A stretch of 64,000 bases of DNA, taken from GCA-2861595 sp035526335. Its GTDB lineage: Bacteria; Actinomycetota; Acidimicrobiia; Acidimicrobiales; GCA-2861595. Below are positions 15,161-23,410 of the stretch, piece after piece. The stretch's first letter is position 1, and every line of letters starts with the position of its first letter. A program made the translations under genes and the position numbers. The stretch spans positions 1 through 64,000 of the forward strand of contig DATLCN010000026.1 of the NCBI GenBank assembly GCA_035526335.1, read 5' to 3'. The notes beneath the pieces were generated by a model. It did not search any database and was not told where the DNA came from. It saw only the letters and a list, made by a program, of their open reading frames with translations.

Positions 15161-16008
15161 GCGACGCAGAGACGGGCGTGGGGCAGCGCCTTGAGCCTGG
15201 CCCGGGGTATCAACTGGCCACAGCCCTCACAGATGCCATAGGAGCCGCCGTCGAGCTTTGCCAGCGCGTGGTCTATCTCGTCGACCTCGACGCGGGCCTG
15301 GGCCGAGAGGGCGAGGTCGCGCTCGCGATCGACGGCGGCGGTGGCGCCCTCACCCGACTCGTCGTCGAACTGGATGTCACCCGGCTCCATCTCCTGGGCC
15401 AGTTGGTCGGCCTCCGCCTTCAGGTCCGCGGCCTGGGCCACGTAGGAGATGCGCTCGTGCTCGAGCAGCACCCGCTGCTCATCGAGGAACTTGTCGGCGC
15501 CGGCACCCTCGATCCGCTTGGCCGGCTTTGCCGCGCTGGCCGCCTTCTCCGCCTTCGCCGGCGGCTCGGCTCTCGCGGCCTTGGCCGCCGGCTCCGCTTT
15601 CGCAGCCTTGGCTGCGCCGGACTTCTTACCGGGGGGCGCAGGAGCCTTGGCTGCTTTGGCCGGCTTGGTGGCCCTGGCCGCCTTGGAGGACGAAGGAGCG
15701 GCGACGGAGGAGGGGCCCTTGCCTGCCGCACCCGACTTGGCTGCGGCCTTCGATGGTTTCGCCGCGGCTTTCGGTTCGGATTTGGCCGCGCCGGCGGCGG
15801 CGACCTTCCGGCCGGGCTGCTTGGCGGCGTCGACGGCTTTCGAAGCTCTGGGCAACGCTGAACTCCCGGATCGGCGGGTGGCGGACGGTAGCACGGGCCA
15901 TGGTGACGCTGGGGCAGGCAGGCCCGGCAGAGCGACCGGTGTGGCTGGTGGGGCCTCTACCGTAGGCCGCGGGGCGGCCGGCGTGCGCGGCGAGGTCGAA
16001 AAGGTCAT
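15130..16008 (-). CDS. DksA/TraR-type zinc-finger protein with long Ala/Lys-rich N-terminus
   Basis: The C-terminal 120 residues form a TraR/DksA domain: a helical hairpin (FLDEQRVLLEHERISYV onward, VEVDEIDHALAKLDGGSYG) and a C4 zinc finger of form C-x2-C-x17-C-x2-C starting at CEGCGQLIPRARL. DksA proteins enter the RNA polymerase secondary channel. Here the first 170 residues are almost wholly Ala, Lys, Pro and Ser with repeated KAAKA-like units, like an H1-type nucleic-acid-binding tail. The usual actinobacterial protein beside lspA is much shorter. ATG 16008 is the upstream-most start; internal starts could shorten the tail. Divergent from ileS by 25 bp. Confidence 0.82.
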   Translation of the reverse strand: MTFSTSPRTPAAPRPTVEAPPATPVALPGLPAPASPWPVLPSATRRSGSSALPRASKAVDAAKQPGRKVAAAGAAKSEPKAAAKPSKAAAKSGAAGKGPSSVAAPSSSKAARATKPAKAAKAPAPPGKKSGAAKAAKAEPAAKAARAEPPAKAEKAASAAKPAKRIEGAGADKFLDEQRVLLEHERISYVAQAADLKAEADQLAQEMEPGDIQFDDESGEGATAAVDRERDLALSAQARVEVDEIDHALAKLDGGSYGICEGCGQLIPRARLKALPHARLCVACKSGGLSRR

Positions 16009-16033
16009 GGACCGGCGCTCTTAGAGTACGGCC

Positions 16034-19000
16034 ATGTTTCCGTACCCCGACGTGCCCCGGCAGCCCGACCTGCCGAGGATCGAAGAGGCGGTGCTGGCCT
16101 TCTGGGCCGCCGACGACACCTTCCGTGCGTCGGTCGAGCAGCGGGAGGCGGGCGACACTGAGTTCGTGTTCTACGACGGCCCGCCCTTCGCCAACGGCCT
16201 TCCCCACTACGGCCACCTCCTCACCGGTTACGTGAAGGACGCCGTCCCCCGATACCAGACCATGAGGGGCCGCCGGGTGGAGCGGCGCTTCGGATGGGAC
16301 TGCCACGGACTGCCGGCCGAGATGGCGGCGGAGAAGGAGCTCGGTATCAGCGGGCACGTGGCCATCAACGAGTACGGCGTCGCCCGTTTCAACGAGGCAT
16401 GCCGCACCTCGGTGCTCCGCTACACCCGCGAATGGCGCTCATATGTAACCCGCCAGGCCCGGTGGGTCGACTTCGACGACGACTACAAGACCCTCGACCC
16501 CTCGTACATGGAGAGTGTCATCTGGGCCTTCAAGCAGCTTTGGGACAGGGGCCTCGTCTACGAGGGATACAAGGTACTGCCCTACTGCTGGGAATGCGAG
16601 ACGCCGCTCTCCAACTTCGAGACCCGCCTGGACGACGCCTACCGCCTGCGCCAGGACCCTGCTCTGACCGTGCGGTTCGAGCTGGAGACCGGCGAGCACG
16701 CCCTGGTGTGGACGACCACGCCGTGGACACTGCCGTCCAACCTCGCCCTCGCCGTGGGCCCCGACATCGACTACGCCGTGCTCGAGGAGGAGGGCCACCG
16801 CTACCTCATCGGAGAGGCCACTCTCGCCGCTTACGAGAAGGAGCTCGGGGGGGCCGAGCGGGTGGGATCGTTGAAAGGTGGTGACCTGGTGGGGCGGAGC
16901 TACCGGCCCCTGTTCCCCTTCTTCTCCCGGACAACCAACGCCTTCCGGGTGCTGGCCGGGGACTTCGTCGACACCGACGAGGGAACCGGTATCGTCCACC
17001 TGGCGCCGGGCTTCGGCGAGGACGACCAGCGGGTGTGCGAGGCGGCGGGCATACCGGTGGTGGTCCCGGTCGACGAGAGGGCCAGGTTCACGGCCGAGGT
17101 ACCCGATTACGCGGGCCTCCAGGTCTTCGAGGCCAACGCGGCGGTGATCCGCGATCTCAAGTCGGCGGGGGCCGTCATCCGCCATGACTCCTATGAACAC
17201 AGCTACCCTCACTGCTGGCGAACCGACACGCCGCTGGTCTACCGGGCCATCGGCTCGTGGTTCGTCGACGTCACCGCCGTGAAGGCCAGGGCCGTGGAGT
17301 TGAACTCGAAGATCAACTGGGTGCCCGAGCACGTCCGCGACGGTGCCTTCGGCAAGTGGCTGGAGAACGCCAGGGACTGGTCGATCAGCCGCAACCGGTT
17401 CTGGGGCTCACCCATCCCGGTCTGGAAGAGCGACGATCCGGCCCATCCCCGGATCGACGTCTACGGCAGCCTCGACGAGCTGGCCCGCGACTTCGGCGTT
17501 CGCCCCGAGGACCTGCACCGCCCCGGCATCGACGAACTGACCAGGCCCAATCCCGATGACGCCACAGGGCAGGCCACCATGCGCCGGGTCGAGGAGGTGC
17601 TCGACTGCTGGTTCGAGTCGGGCTCGATGCCCTACGCCCAGGTCCACCACCCGTTCGAGAACCGTGAATGGTTCGAGGCCCATTTCCCCGCCGACTTCAT
17701 CGTCGAGTACGTCGGCCAGACCCGCGCCTGGTTCTACAACCTGCACGTGCTCTCCACGGCGCTGTTCGACCAGCCGGCGTTCGACACCTGCGTGGTGCAC
17801 GGCGTCATCCTCGGCAACGACGGGAGGAAGGCCTCCAAACGGCTCCGCAACTACACGGACCCCGAGGAGATGTTCGCCACCTTCGGCGCCGACGCCGTCC
17901 GCTGGTTTCTCCTGTCCTCGGCCGTGCTGCGCGGCCAGGACCTCAGCCTGGCCAACGACCGCCAAGACATCGCCGAGGCGGCACGCCGCGCCATCCTCCC
18001 TCTGTGGAACGCGTGGCACTTCTTCACCCTCTACGCCAACACCGAGGCCTACAGGGCCCGGTGGCGCACCGATGCCGGCGGCGTCCTCGACCGTTACGTC
18101 CTGGCCAAGGCGGCGGAGCTGGTCGAGACGGTGACCGTGCGCATGGACGCCTACGACATCGCCGGCTCCTGTGCCGTCATCGAGGCGTTTCTCGACGCCT
18201 TGTGCAACTGGTACATCCGGCGATCCCGCGACCGGTTCTGGCAGGGCGACGTCGACGCCTTCGACACTCTCGCCACGGTCCTCGAGGTGGCCTGCCGTGT
18301 GGCCGCGCCCCTTCTCCCCCTGATCACCGAGGACGTGTACCGCGGGCTCACCTCCGGCCGCAGCGTGCACCTCAGCGACTGGCTCGAGGACGGTGAGCTT
18401 CCCGTCGACCCCGATCTCGTGTCCACCATGGACCGAGTGCGCGAGGTCTGCTCGGCCGCCTCCTCGATCCGGAAGGCCGCCGGCCTGCGGGTCCGCCTCC
18501 CGCTCCCCCGGTTGACGGTCGCCGCGGCCGACGCCGAGACGCTGGAGCCCTACCGCCGGCTGATCGCCGAGGAGGTCAACGTCAAGGAGGTCGTGCTTTC
18601 CGCTGACGTGGAGGCACTGGGCTCGGTGGTCCTCCAGGTGGTTCCGGGTGTCCTCGGTCCCCGCATCGGCGGCGAGGTGCAGCGGGTCATCAAGGCGGTG
18701 CGGGCCGGGGAGTGGGAACGCTCGGGCGACGGCTCGGTGTCGGTGGCCGGAAGGGTCCTGGAGCCGGATGAGTACGTGCTTCGCCTGGTGGCGGCCGCCG
18801 AGGGAGCGGGGCGGACCCTACCGGGCGACGAGGGGTTGGTCGTACTGGACCTGGCCGTCACACCCGAACTCGAATCCGAGGGCCTTGCTCGCGACGTGGT
18901 GCGCCTCGTCAACGAAGCCCGCAAGGACGCCGGCCTGCACGTGTCCGACCGGGTACTTCTCGTGCTCGAGGTTCCCGACGACGTGGCTGTCGCCGTCCAG

Positions 19001-19132
19001 GAGCATCGTTCCCACGTCATGGCCGAGACCCTGAGCATCGAGCTCGCCTTCGGCGACCTGGTCGAAGGGCACCGCTACCAACTACCCGACGGCCGCGCCG
19101 TAGGGGTGGGCGTGACGCTGATCGAACCCTGA
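16034..19132 (+). CDS. ileS: Isoleucyl-tRNA synthetase
   Basis: A 1,032-residue class I synthetase. The HIGH motif is HYGH (58-61) in GLPHYGH; the second signature is K599-A-S-K-R in GRKASKRLRNY. WDCHGLPAE, the CP1 editing domain with WTTTPWTLPSN, and TRAWFYNLHVL are all present, followed by the anticodon-binding domain. There is no Cys4 zinc module at the C-terminus, and length and HYGH/KASKR fit the eukaryote-like type 2 IleRS, usual in actinobacteria. Type 2 enzymes are generally poorly inhibited by mupirocin. ATG 16034 is the only reasonable start. Transcribed alone; ends in a hairpin facing the next gene. Confidence 0.97.
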   Translation: MFPYPDVPRQPDLPRIEEAVLAFWAADDTFRASVEQREAGDTEFVFYDGPPFANGLPHYGHLLTGYVKDAVPRYQTMRGRRVERRFGWDCHGLPAEMAAEKELGISGHVAINEYGVARFNEACRTSVLRYTREWRSYVTRQARWVDFDDDYKTLDPSYMESVIWAFKQLWDRGLVYEGYKVLPYCWECETPLSNFETRLDDAYRLRQDPALTVRFELETGEHALVWTTTPWTLPSNLALAVGPDIDYAVLEEEGHRYLIGEATLAAYEKELGGAERVGSLKGGDLVGRSYRPLFPFFSRTTNAFRVLAGDFVDTDEGTGIVHLAPGFGEDDQRVCEAAGIPVVVPVDERARFTAEVPDYAGLQVFEANAAVIRDLKSAGAVIRHDSYEHSYPHCWRTDTPLVYRAIGSWFVDVTAVKARAVELNSKINWVPEHVRDGAFGKWLENARDWSISRNRFWGSPIPVWKSDDPAHPRIDVYGSLDELARDFGVRPEDLHRPGIDELTRPNPDDATGQATMRRVEEVLDCWFESGSMPYAQVHHPFENREWFEAHFPADFIVEYVGQTRAWFYNLHVLSTALFDQPAFDTCVVHGVILGNDGRKASKRLRNYTDPEEMFATFGADAVRWFLLSSAVLRGQDLSLANDRQDIAEAARRAILPLWNAWHFFTLYANTEAYRARWRTDAGGVLDRYVLAKAAELVETVTVRMDAYDIAGSCAVIEAFLDALCNWYIRRSRDRFWQGDVDAFDTLATVLEVACRVAAPLLPLITEDVYRGLTSGRSVHLSDWLEDGELPVDPDLVSTMDRVREVCSAASSIRKAAGLRVRLPLPRLTVAAADAETLEPYRRLIAEEVNVKEVVLSADVEALGSVVLQVVPGVLGPRIGGEVQRVIKAVRAGEWERSGDGSVSVAGRVLEPDEYVLRLVAAAEGAGRTLPGDEGLVVLDLAVTPELESEGLARDVVRLVNEARKDAGLHVSDRVLLVLEVPDDVAVAVQEHRSHVMAETLSIELAFGDLVEGHRYQLPDGRAVGVGVTLIEP

Positions 19133-19139
19133 CGCCGCC

Positions 19140-19161
19140 CGGCGGGTCGGGGTCCCCGCCG
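19140..19161. terminator. Hairpin between convergent genes
   Basis: CGGCGGG, 8-base loop, CCCGCCG: a perfect 7-bp GC stem 8 bases after the ileS stop and 11 bases before the end of the opposite gene. No U-run follows on either side, so it is only a candidate bidirectional terminator. Confidence 0.4.
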
Positions 19162-19172
19162 CCGGAGCGGCA

Positions 19173-20384
19173 CTAGCGCTTCTTGGCGACCTTCTTGACC
19201 GCGGATGGCGGCCTCTTGGCCGCGGTCGCCTTCTTGGTGGCCGTCCGGGTGACGGGGCTGGGCTGCTTGACCGGCGCCGCCTTCTTTGCAGCGGCGTTCT
19301 TTACGGCGGCCTTCTTTACGGCGGCCTTCTTTACAGCGGCCTTCTTCACCGGCGTGGCCTTGACCGGCACGGCCTTCTTGGCCGGCGCCTTCTTGGCCGG
19401 GGCCCGCTTCACCGGCACCCGGGGTGCGGCGACCGGAGGTGGTGGCGGTGGGGCGGGAACCGAGCCGTCGGCGGGCTCGAACATGTCGTCGATGCGGTCG
19501 AGGATGGCCGCCCGGTTCTTTCCCTGCTCCTCGCGCTCGGCGACCACGTCCAGCTCGTCGTCGTCGAGGTCGTCGAGCAGGGGCAGGATCTGTGCCACGG
19601 GCAGGCGGTCGTAGTCCGCGATCGGGAACGACGCATCCACAGGTGCCACGGCCGGGATGACTGCCGTGGGATCCTGGGTGTCCAGTCCGGCGTCGACGTC
19701 CTCGTCGTACCCGTCGTCGTCGACATCGACGTCGTCGACGAGGTCGTCCTCGGTCTCGGCTTCGAGACCTTTCTCCTCGTCGTCGTCGTCGGGGTCCATC
19801 ACGGGCTCGGCGGTGACGGCGGCAGGGGGAGCATCCTGCTCCGTCTCCAGCTCATCCATCAGGATGTCGATTCGGCGAAGCACGGTGGTGCGGTTCTTGC
19901 CCTGCTCCTCGCGCTCCCGGACGAGGTCGAGATCGTCGAGATCGAGCTCCTCCAGAGCGGGGAGGATCTGGCTCACGCGCAGCGTGTCGTACCCGTCGAT
20001 CGGGAAGTCGTCGACAGCCACAGCGGTGGCAGCAGAAGCTGCCGGAACGGCGGCCGGCTCGGGCTCGGGCGCCGGCTGCGACCGGTAGCTCATGGCGGGC
20101 GTGGGAGGAGGTGGCGGGGACTGAGGTGTCCAGCTTCCGGGCGACGGAGCCGGCGTGAACCCCGATGCCGAAGGGCCCCCGGCTTCCTGGCGCTTGCTCA
20201 TGCGGGAAAACACCACGAGCACGATCCCCGCGATGACGCTGCACGCGATGGACAGGTATATCGGGGCGAGTGAGTTGGAGACGAAGCCGATCACGAGGGC
20301 TACGGCCCCGACCAACACCAAACCGATTGTTACAAAGAGCAACACAGAGGCACCATCCGGGTTGTCGACACGGGCGGGAGGCAT
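19173..20384 (-). CDS. Membrane protein with duplicated acidic domain and H1-like tail
   Basis: A 403-residue protein of unknown function. Residues about 14-60 contain two membrane segments. A Pro-rich linker follows, then two copies of a domain of about 50 residues: one starting FPIDGYDTLRVSQILPALEE, the other FPIADYDRLPVAQILPLLDD, each ending with REEQGKNR and an I-L-x-R-I helix. Between them lies a very acidic linker (runs of Asp). The last 110 residues are Ala/Lys/Val repeats (KKAAVKKAAV) like histone H1. The contrast of acidic middle and basic tail suggests a membrane-tethered nucleic-acid or polyanion contact, but that is inference. Located after divIVA in the same direction, 49 bp away. 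Confidence 0.7.
   Translation of the reverse strand: MPPARVDNPDGASVLLFVTIGLVLVGAVALVIGFVSNSLAPIYLSIACSVIAGIVLVVFSRMSKRQEAGGPSASGFTPAPSPGSWTPQSPPPPPTPAMSYRSQPAPEPEPAAVPAASAATAVAVDDFPIDGYDTLRVSQILPALEELDLDDLDLVREREEQGKNRTTVLRRIDILMDELETEQDAPPAAVTAEPVMDPDDDDEEKGLEAETEDDLVDDVDVDDDGYDEDVDAGLDTQDPTAVIPAVAPVDASFPIADYDRLPVAQILPLLDDLDDDELDVVAEREEQGKNRAAILDRIDDMFEPADGSVPAPPPPPPVAAPRVPVKRAPAKKAPAKKAVPVKATPVKKAAVKKAAVKKAAVKNAAAKKAAPVKQPSPVTRTATKKATAAKRPPSAVKKVAKKR
19276..19350. repeat. Five tandem 15-bp units encoding the AKKAAV tail
   Basis: Five consecutive copies of a 15-base unit of the form GCGGCCTTCTTTACG encode the repeated Val/Ala-Lys-Lys-Ala-Ala steps of the protein above. Copy number is likely to vary between strains by slippage. 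Confidence 0.75.
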
Positions 20385-20433
20385 CCTACGCGCGGTTGCC
20401 CGACCGCGGGCAAGGACTCCGCCGTCAGGCCCC

Positions 20434-21123
20434 TCACCAGGACTGCTGCATGCTGGCCGTCTCGGCCTGGTCGTCCTCCTGCGACGAGCCTGATTCGTCA
20501 GGTTCGTCCGACGCCTCCTCGCCGAGCGCCCGCGGAGGCTCGGCCGCGGGACTGCCCCACGTCTTTATCGAGTTGAGGTCGAGCTGATGCAGAGCGGGAG
20601 GAGGCGAAGCGCCAGGCACCGCCTGGCGCAGGTTCGCAGCTGCCTCGAGCAGGGATGACTCGACCTTCTCGCGTTCGGTCTCCAGGTACCGCGCCAGCGC
20701 GGCGACGTCCTGGCGCAACTGTTCGCGGGATGCCTCCAGGCGACCCACGTCGGCCCAGATCTGCGACTGCGCCTCCTCGGCCAGCCGGCGGGCCTGATCC
20801 CGCGCCTCTTCGGCCATGGCCAGACCCTGGGCGTGCGCTGCCTCGATGATGCGCGCCGCCTGGTCCCTGGCCTCCTGTACGGCAAGGTCGGCCGTGCGCT
20901 GGGCCAGACCCAGAGTGCGCCTCAGGGAATCGTCCCCGTCGAAGACCTCCCGCGCCTGCTGCTCAGCCCGCAGGGCGCGCTCAGTGGCCTCCCTGAGACG
21001 CTCCTGGAGAATCTCCAGACCGGCGGCGACGCGCTCGAGGAACTCGTCCACGTCGTCCTGGTTGTATCCGCGCAGCTTCTCGCGGAACTCGACCTCGCGA
21101 ATGGTGTTCGGCGAGACGTCCAT
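20434..21123 (-). CDS. divIVA: DivIVA/Wag31-type polar growth protein
   Basis: The N-terminal motif NTIREVEFREKLRGYNQDDVDEF (read in two parts: NTIREVEFREKL and RGYNQDDVDEFLERV) is the lipid-binding DivIVA domain. It is followed by a long coiled coil (about residues 40-170) rich in Glu, Arg, Gln and Ala and a Pro/Glu/Ser tail. DivIVA binds negatively curved membrane at poles and septa and in actinobacteria directs polar wall growth. ATG 21123 is used; GTG 21144 seven codons upstream is possible. Last fts-linked gene, after yggT, with a 96-bp gap that may hold its own promoter. Confidence 0.9.
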   Translation of the reverse strand: MDVSPNTIREVEFREKLRGYNQDDVDEFLERVAAGLEILQERLREATERALRAEQQAREVFDGDDSLRRTLGLAQRTADLAVQEARDQAARIIEAAHAQGLAMAEEARDQARRLAEEAQSQIWADVGRLEASREQLRQDVAALARYLETEREKVESSLLEAAANLRQAVPGASPPPALHQLDLNSIKTWGSPAAEPPRALGEEASDEPDESGSSQEDDQAETASMQQSW

Positions 21124-21189
21124 GGCTTTCGATGCTACCGCCACCGGCTCCGAGATCCTGGGACCGTCGACGCGAACCGGCTCCCTCGG

Positions 21190-21217
21190 AATTTACGGCC
21201 GCACCCGCTTGCAACAA
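21190..21217 (-). promoter_or_regulatory. Candidate divIVA promoter
   Basis: On the minus strand TTGTTG (21217-21212), a 16-base spacer and TAAATT (21195-21190) lie about 70 bases before the divIVA start, in the only sizeable gap between yggT and divIVA. Weak matches, so tentative. Confidence 0.25.
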
Positions 21218-21219
21218 GG

Positions 21220-21474
21220 TCAACAGACGAGAGGCAGGATCAACAGCTGCACGACCAATACGACGATCATCGGCGAGAGGTCGATTCCTATTCCCCCTCC
21301 GCCGATCGGCGGCAGGATCCTGCGGATGGGGCCCAGGACCGGCTCGGTGACGGTGTAGAGGGTCGAGAACAACGACGACATCACGGTGCCGGGGGCGAGG
21401 GGGAAGAAGCTCAGGACGACCCTGGCGAAGATGGCTACGAGGTAGATCTGGACGGCGGCACAGACGACTCCCAT
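21220..21474 (-). CDS. yggT: YggT-family membrane protein
   Basis: An 84-residue protein with two hydrophobic segments separated by a loop containing TEPVLGPIRRILPPIGGGGIG and DLSP, the conserved YggT signature. The role is unclear; in many bacteria the gene sits between sepF and divIVA and is linked to osmotic stress or division. Here it follows sepF after 9 bp and precedes divIVA. The short length and position are standard. Confidence 0.9.
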   Translation of the reverse strand: MGVVCAAVQIYLVAIFARVVLSFFPLAPGTVMSSLFSTLYTVTEPVLGPIRRILPPIGGGGIGIDLSPMIVVLVVQLLILPLVC

Positions 21475-21483
21475 CGGGTCGGC

Positions 21484-22044
21484 TCAGGCCCGGTACAAGC
21501 CGCGCTCCTGCAACCTTCGCTTCTCCTCGGCGGAGACCTCGACGTTGGAGGGAGTGAGCAGGAACACGTGGTCGGCCACCTTGTCCATCGAGCCACCGAG
21601 CACATAGGCGGCACCACTGCAGAAGTCGATCATCCGCCGCGACAACTCCCTGTCGGCCGCCTGGAGGTTGACGATCACGGGCTGGCTGGCCTTCAGCCTG
21701 TCGCCGATCTCCTGGGCGTCGGGAAACCGCATCGGGGCGATCACGTGGACCTTGGGGTTCTGCGCCACCGTGATCGGGCGGACCAGCGATGGTCGCGGTG
21801 TCACCGGCGACACGGGCCCCACCGTCTCGTGCTGGGCCGGCGCCTCCCGCGGCAGCGTGCGGATGGTGCTCGACCCGCTCACGGGCTCGTACGGCTCGGG
21901 CCCATATGCCCGCGCCGCCCTGGGCTGAGCCTGCGTCTGTTGGTGCGGCTGTTGCAGCCCGCCCTCGTCATAGTTGTCGTACTCCTCGAAGTCGTCGTCG
22001 ACGAGGCCCAGATACACCATCGCCCGCCGGACCATTCCAGCCAT
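21484..22044 (-). CDS. sepF: Cell division protein SepF
   Basis: A 186-residue protein: an N-terminal amphipathic helix (MVRRAMVYLGLVDDDFEEY), a Gln/Pro-rich linker, and a SepF core from about residue 96 with NPKVHVIAPMRFPDAQEIGD, KASQPVIVNLQ, MIDFCSGAAYVLGGSMDKV and VFLLTPSNVEV. SepF binds the FtsZ C-terminal peptide and anchors the Z-ring to membrane in actinobacteria, which lack FtsA. GAGGAGG precedes ATG 22044, whose A is shared with the stop of yggS (TGATG). It is transcribed with ftsZ upstream. Confidence 0.94.
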   Translation of the reverse strand: MAGMVRRAMVYLGLVDDDFEEYDNYDEGGLQQPHQQTQAQPRAARAYGPEPYEPVSGSSTIRTLPREAPAQHETVGPVSPVTPRPSLVRPITVAQNPKVHVIAPMRFPDAQEIGDRLKASQPVIVNLQAADRELSRRMIDFCSGAAYVLGGSMDKVADHVFLLTPSNVEVSAEEKRRLQERGLYRA

Positions 22045-22715
22045 CACCAGCCTCCTCGTGGGTGAGAATATCGTCGCAGGTCGCGAACCCCTGGACGCGG
22101 ACCGAACAGGGCGCGGCCCACGCGCACCATGGTGGACCCCGCTTCGACGGCCAGCTCCAGGTCGCCGGACATGCCTATCGAGAGCTCTTCGAGCCCGAGC
22201 GCGGCGCGCAACGACGCCAGACGCCCGAACTCGTTCCGCGACCCACTGGTCGAACCGACGGCCATCAGCCCCCGGACGTCGAGGTCGGCCTGGCGTAGGC
22301 CGTCCACCAGCGCCTCGGTTTCCGACCACGCGCAGCCGGGCCGGCCCGGCTGCTCCGTCACGTTCACCTGAACGAGCACTGCCGCTCCGGGTGCGTGGCG
22401 CGCCACCTCGTGACCGGCCACCAGCCGGTCGACCGACTGCCACAGGTGCACGAACGGGGCCAGAGCACGAACCTTGCGCCGCTGGATGGCACCGAGGAAG
22501 TGCCACCGCGGACCTTCGTCGACCTGGGCCGCCTTGCCCAGGAGCTCCTGGGCGTAGTTCTCGCCGAGGTCTTCGATCCCCGAGTTGCGCACAGCATCGA
22601 TCTGCTCGGGGCCGAAGCCCTTGGTGACCGCCACCACGGTGATCCGCCGGTGTTCTCCGCCGGCGGCGCCGATGCGACGCCGAACCTCGGCCACGCGCTC
22701 GGTTACGGCTTCCAT
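22044..22715 (-). CDS. yggS: Pyridoxal-phosphate homeostasis protein (YggS/PROSC)
   Basis: A 223-residue alanine-racemase-like barrel with ITVVAVTKGFGPEQI (PLP-binding Lys in VTK), DLGENYAQE, WHFLGAIQRRKV, VLVQVNVTEQPGRPG, GLMAVG and LSIGMSGDLELAVEAGSTMVRVG. The family binds PLP without known catalysis and keeps B6 pools balanced. It lies between pgeF and sepF, as in many Gram-positive division clusters. ATG 22715 lies inside the end of pgeF (13-bp overlap) and the stop overlaps the sepF start by one base. Confidence 0.94.
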   Translation of the reverse strand: MEAVTERVAEVRRRIGAAGGEHRRITVVAVTKGFGPEQIDAVRNSGIEDLGENYAQELLGKAAQVDEGPRWHFLGAIQRRKVRALAPFVHLWQSVDRLVAGHEVARHAPGAAVLVQVNVTEQPGRPGCAWSETEALVDGLRQADLDVRGLMAVGSTSGSRNEFGRLASLRAALGLEELSIGMSGDLELAVEAGSTMVRVGRALFGPRPGVRDLRRYSHPRGGW

Positions 22716-23410
22716 ACGACCATGGCCTGTCGTTGGCGCTCGCCCCTCGCGCGGTAGGAGAAGAACCGCTCCTCGGCGCAGGCGGTGCAGACGCCGGCAT
22801 CGTGGACCAGGCTGGCGCCGGCCGCGTCGAGTGCGGCCGCCACGGTGGCGGGGAGATCTAGGGCAGGGCGGCCGCTCGGGCTCTCCGAGCGGATGCTCGC
22901 GCCGAATCGATGGGTGAGCTGATCGAGCTCGGGCCCGTCGAACCCGTAGCAGCCGGCGCGGATGCACGGACCGAGGGCGGCCTCGATCACAGTCGCGCCC
23001 ATGGACCTCATTTGGGCAACGGTCGCCTGGACCACTCCGGCCGCCAGGCCACGCCAACCGGCGTGCACGGCGGCGACGACACCTTCGGGACTGGCCAGGG
23101 CCACGGGGGCGCAGTCGGCCGTCATGATGGCCAGGGCCTCGGGGCCGGAGGTGACCAGAGCGTCGCCGTCCTCTCCCCTGCCACGGGCGGAACCGCCCTG
23201 GGCGAGGGCCACGACGCCGGCACCATGGAGCTGATGGAGCCAGGCGACCGGGCGGCCGGCGAACCCGGCGAGGCGCCCGAGTGCGGCCGACCCGGCGCGG
23301 TCCGGTGCCGCGGCCATGTCGCCATCGGTGCGATCGGTCCAGAGGACGGCGGCGCCGTCGAGGACCGAGCCGCTAGCGCAGGAACGATGGAACGTCGAAC
23401 TCGTCGTCAC
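22703..23410 (-). CDS. pgeF: Purine nucleoside phosphorylase-type multicopper family protein (YfiH/PgeF)
   Basis: Laccase-domain family member now known as a purine nucleoside phosphorylase and peptidoglycan-editing factor. The metal and active-site motifs are present: LHQLHGAGV, IMTADCAPVAL and VHAGWRGLAAGV. Further C-terminal are GPCIRAGCYGF and YRARGERQRQA. The start is unclear: the first ATG after ftsZ (23317) would cut off the conserved WTDRTDGD block, so GTG 23410, inside the ftsZ 3' end (38-bp overlap), is preferred. No good ribosome site is visible for either. Its stop overlaps yggS. Confidence 0.85.
   Translation of the reverse strand: MTTSSTFHRSCASGSVLDGAAVLWTDRTDGDMAAAPDRAGSAALGRLAGFAGRPVAWLHQLHGAGVVALAQGGSARGRGEDGDALVTSGPEALAIMTADCAPVALASPEGVVAAVHAGWRGLAAGVVQATVAQMRSMGATVIEAALGPCIRAGCYGFDGPELDQLTHRFGASIRSESPSGRPALDLPATVAAALDAAGASLVHDAGVCTACAEERFFSYRARGERQRQAMVVWKP

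Noticed and set aside
19140..19161. Strong rho-independent terminator after ileS
   Set aside because: The hairpin is real but no U-tract follows, so it is listed only as a candidate at low confidence.
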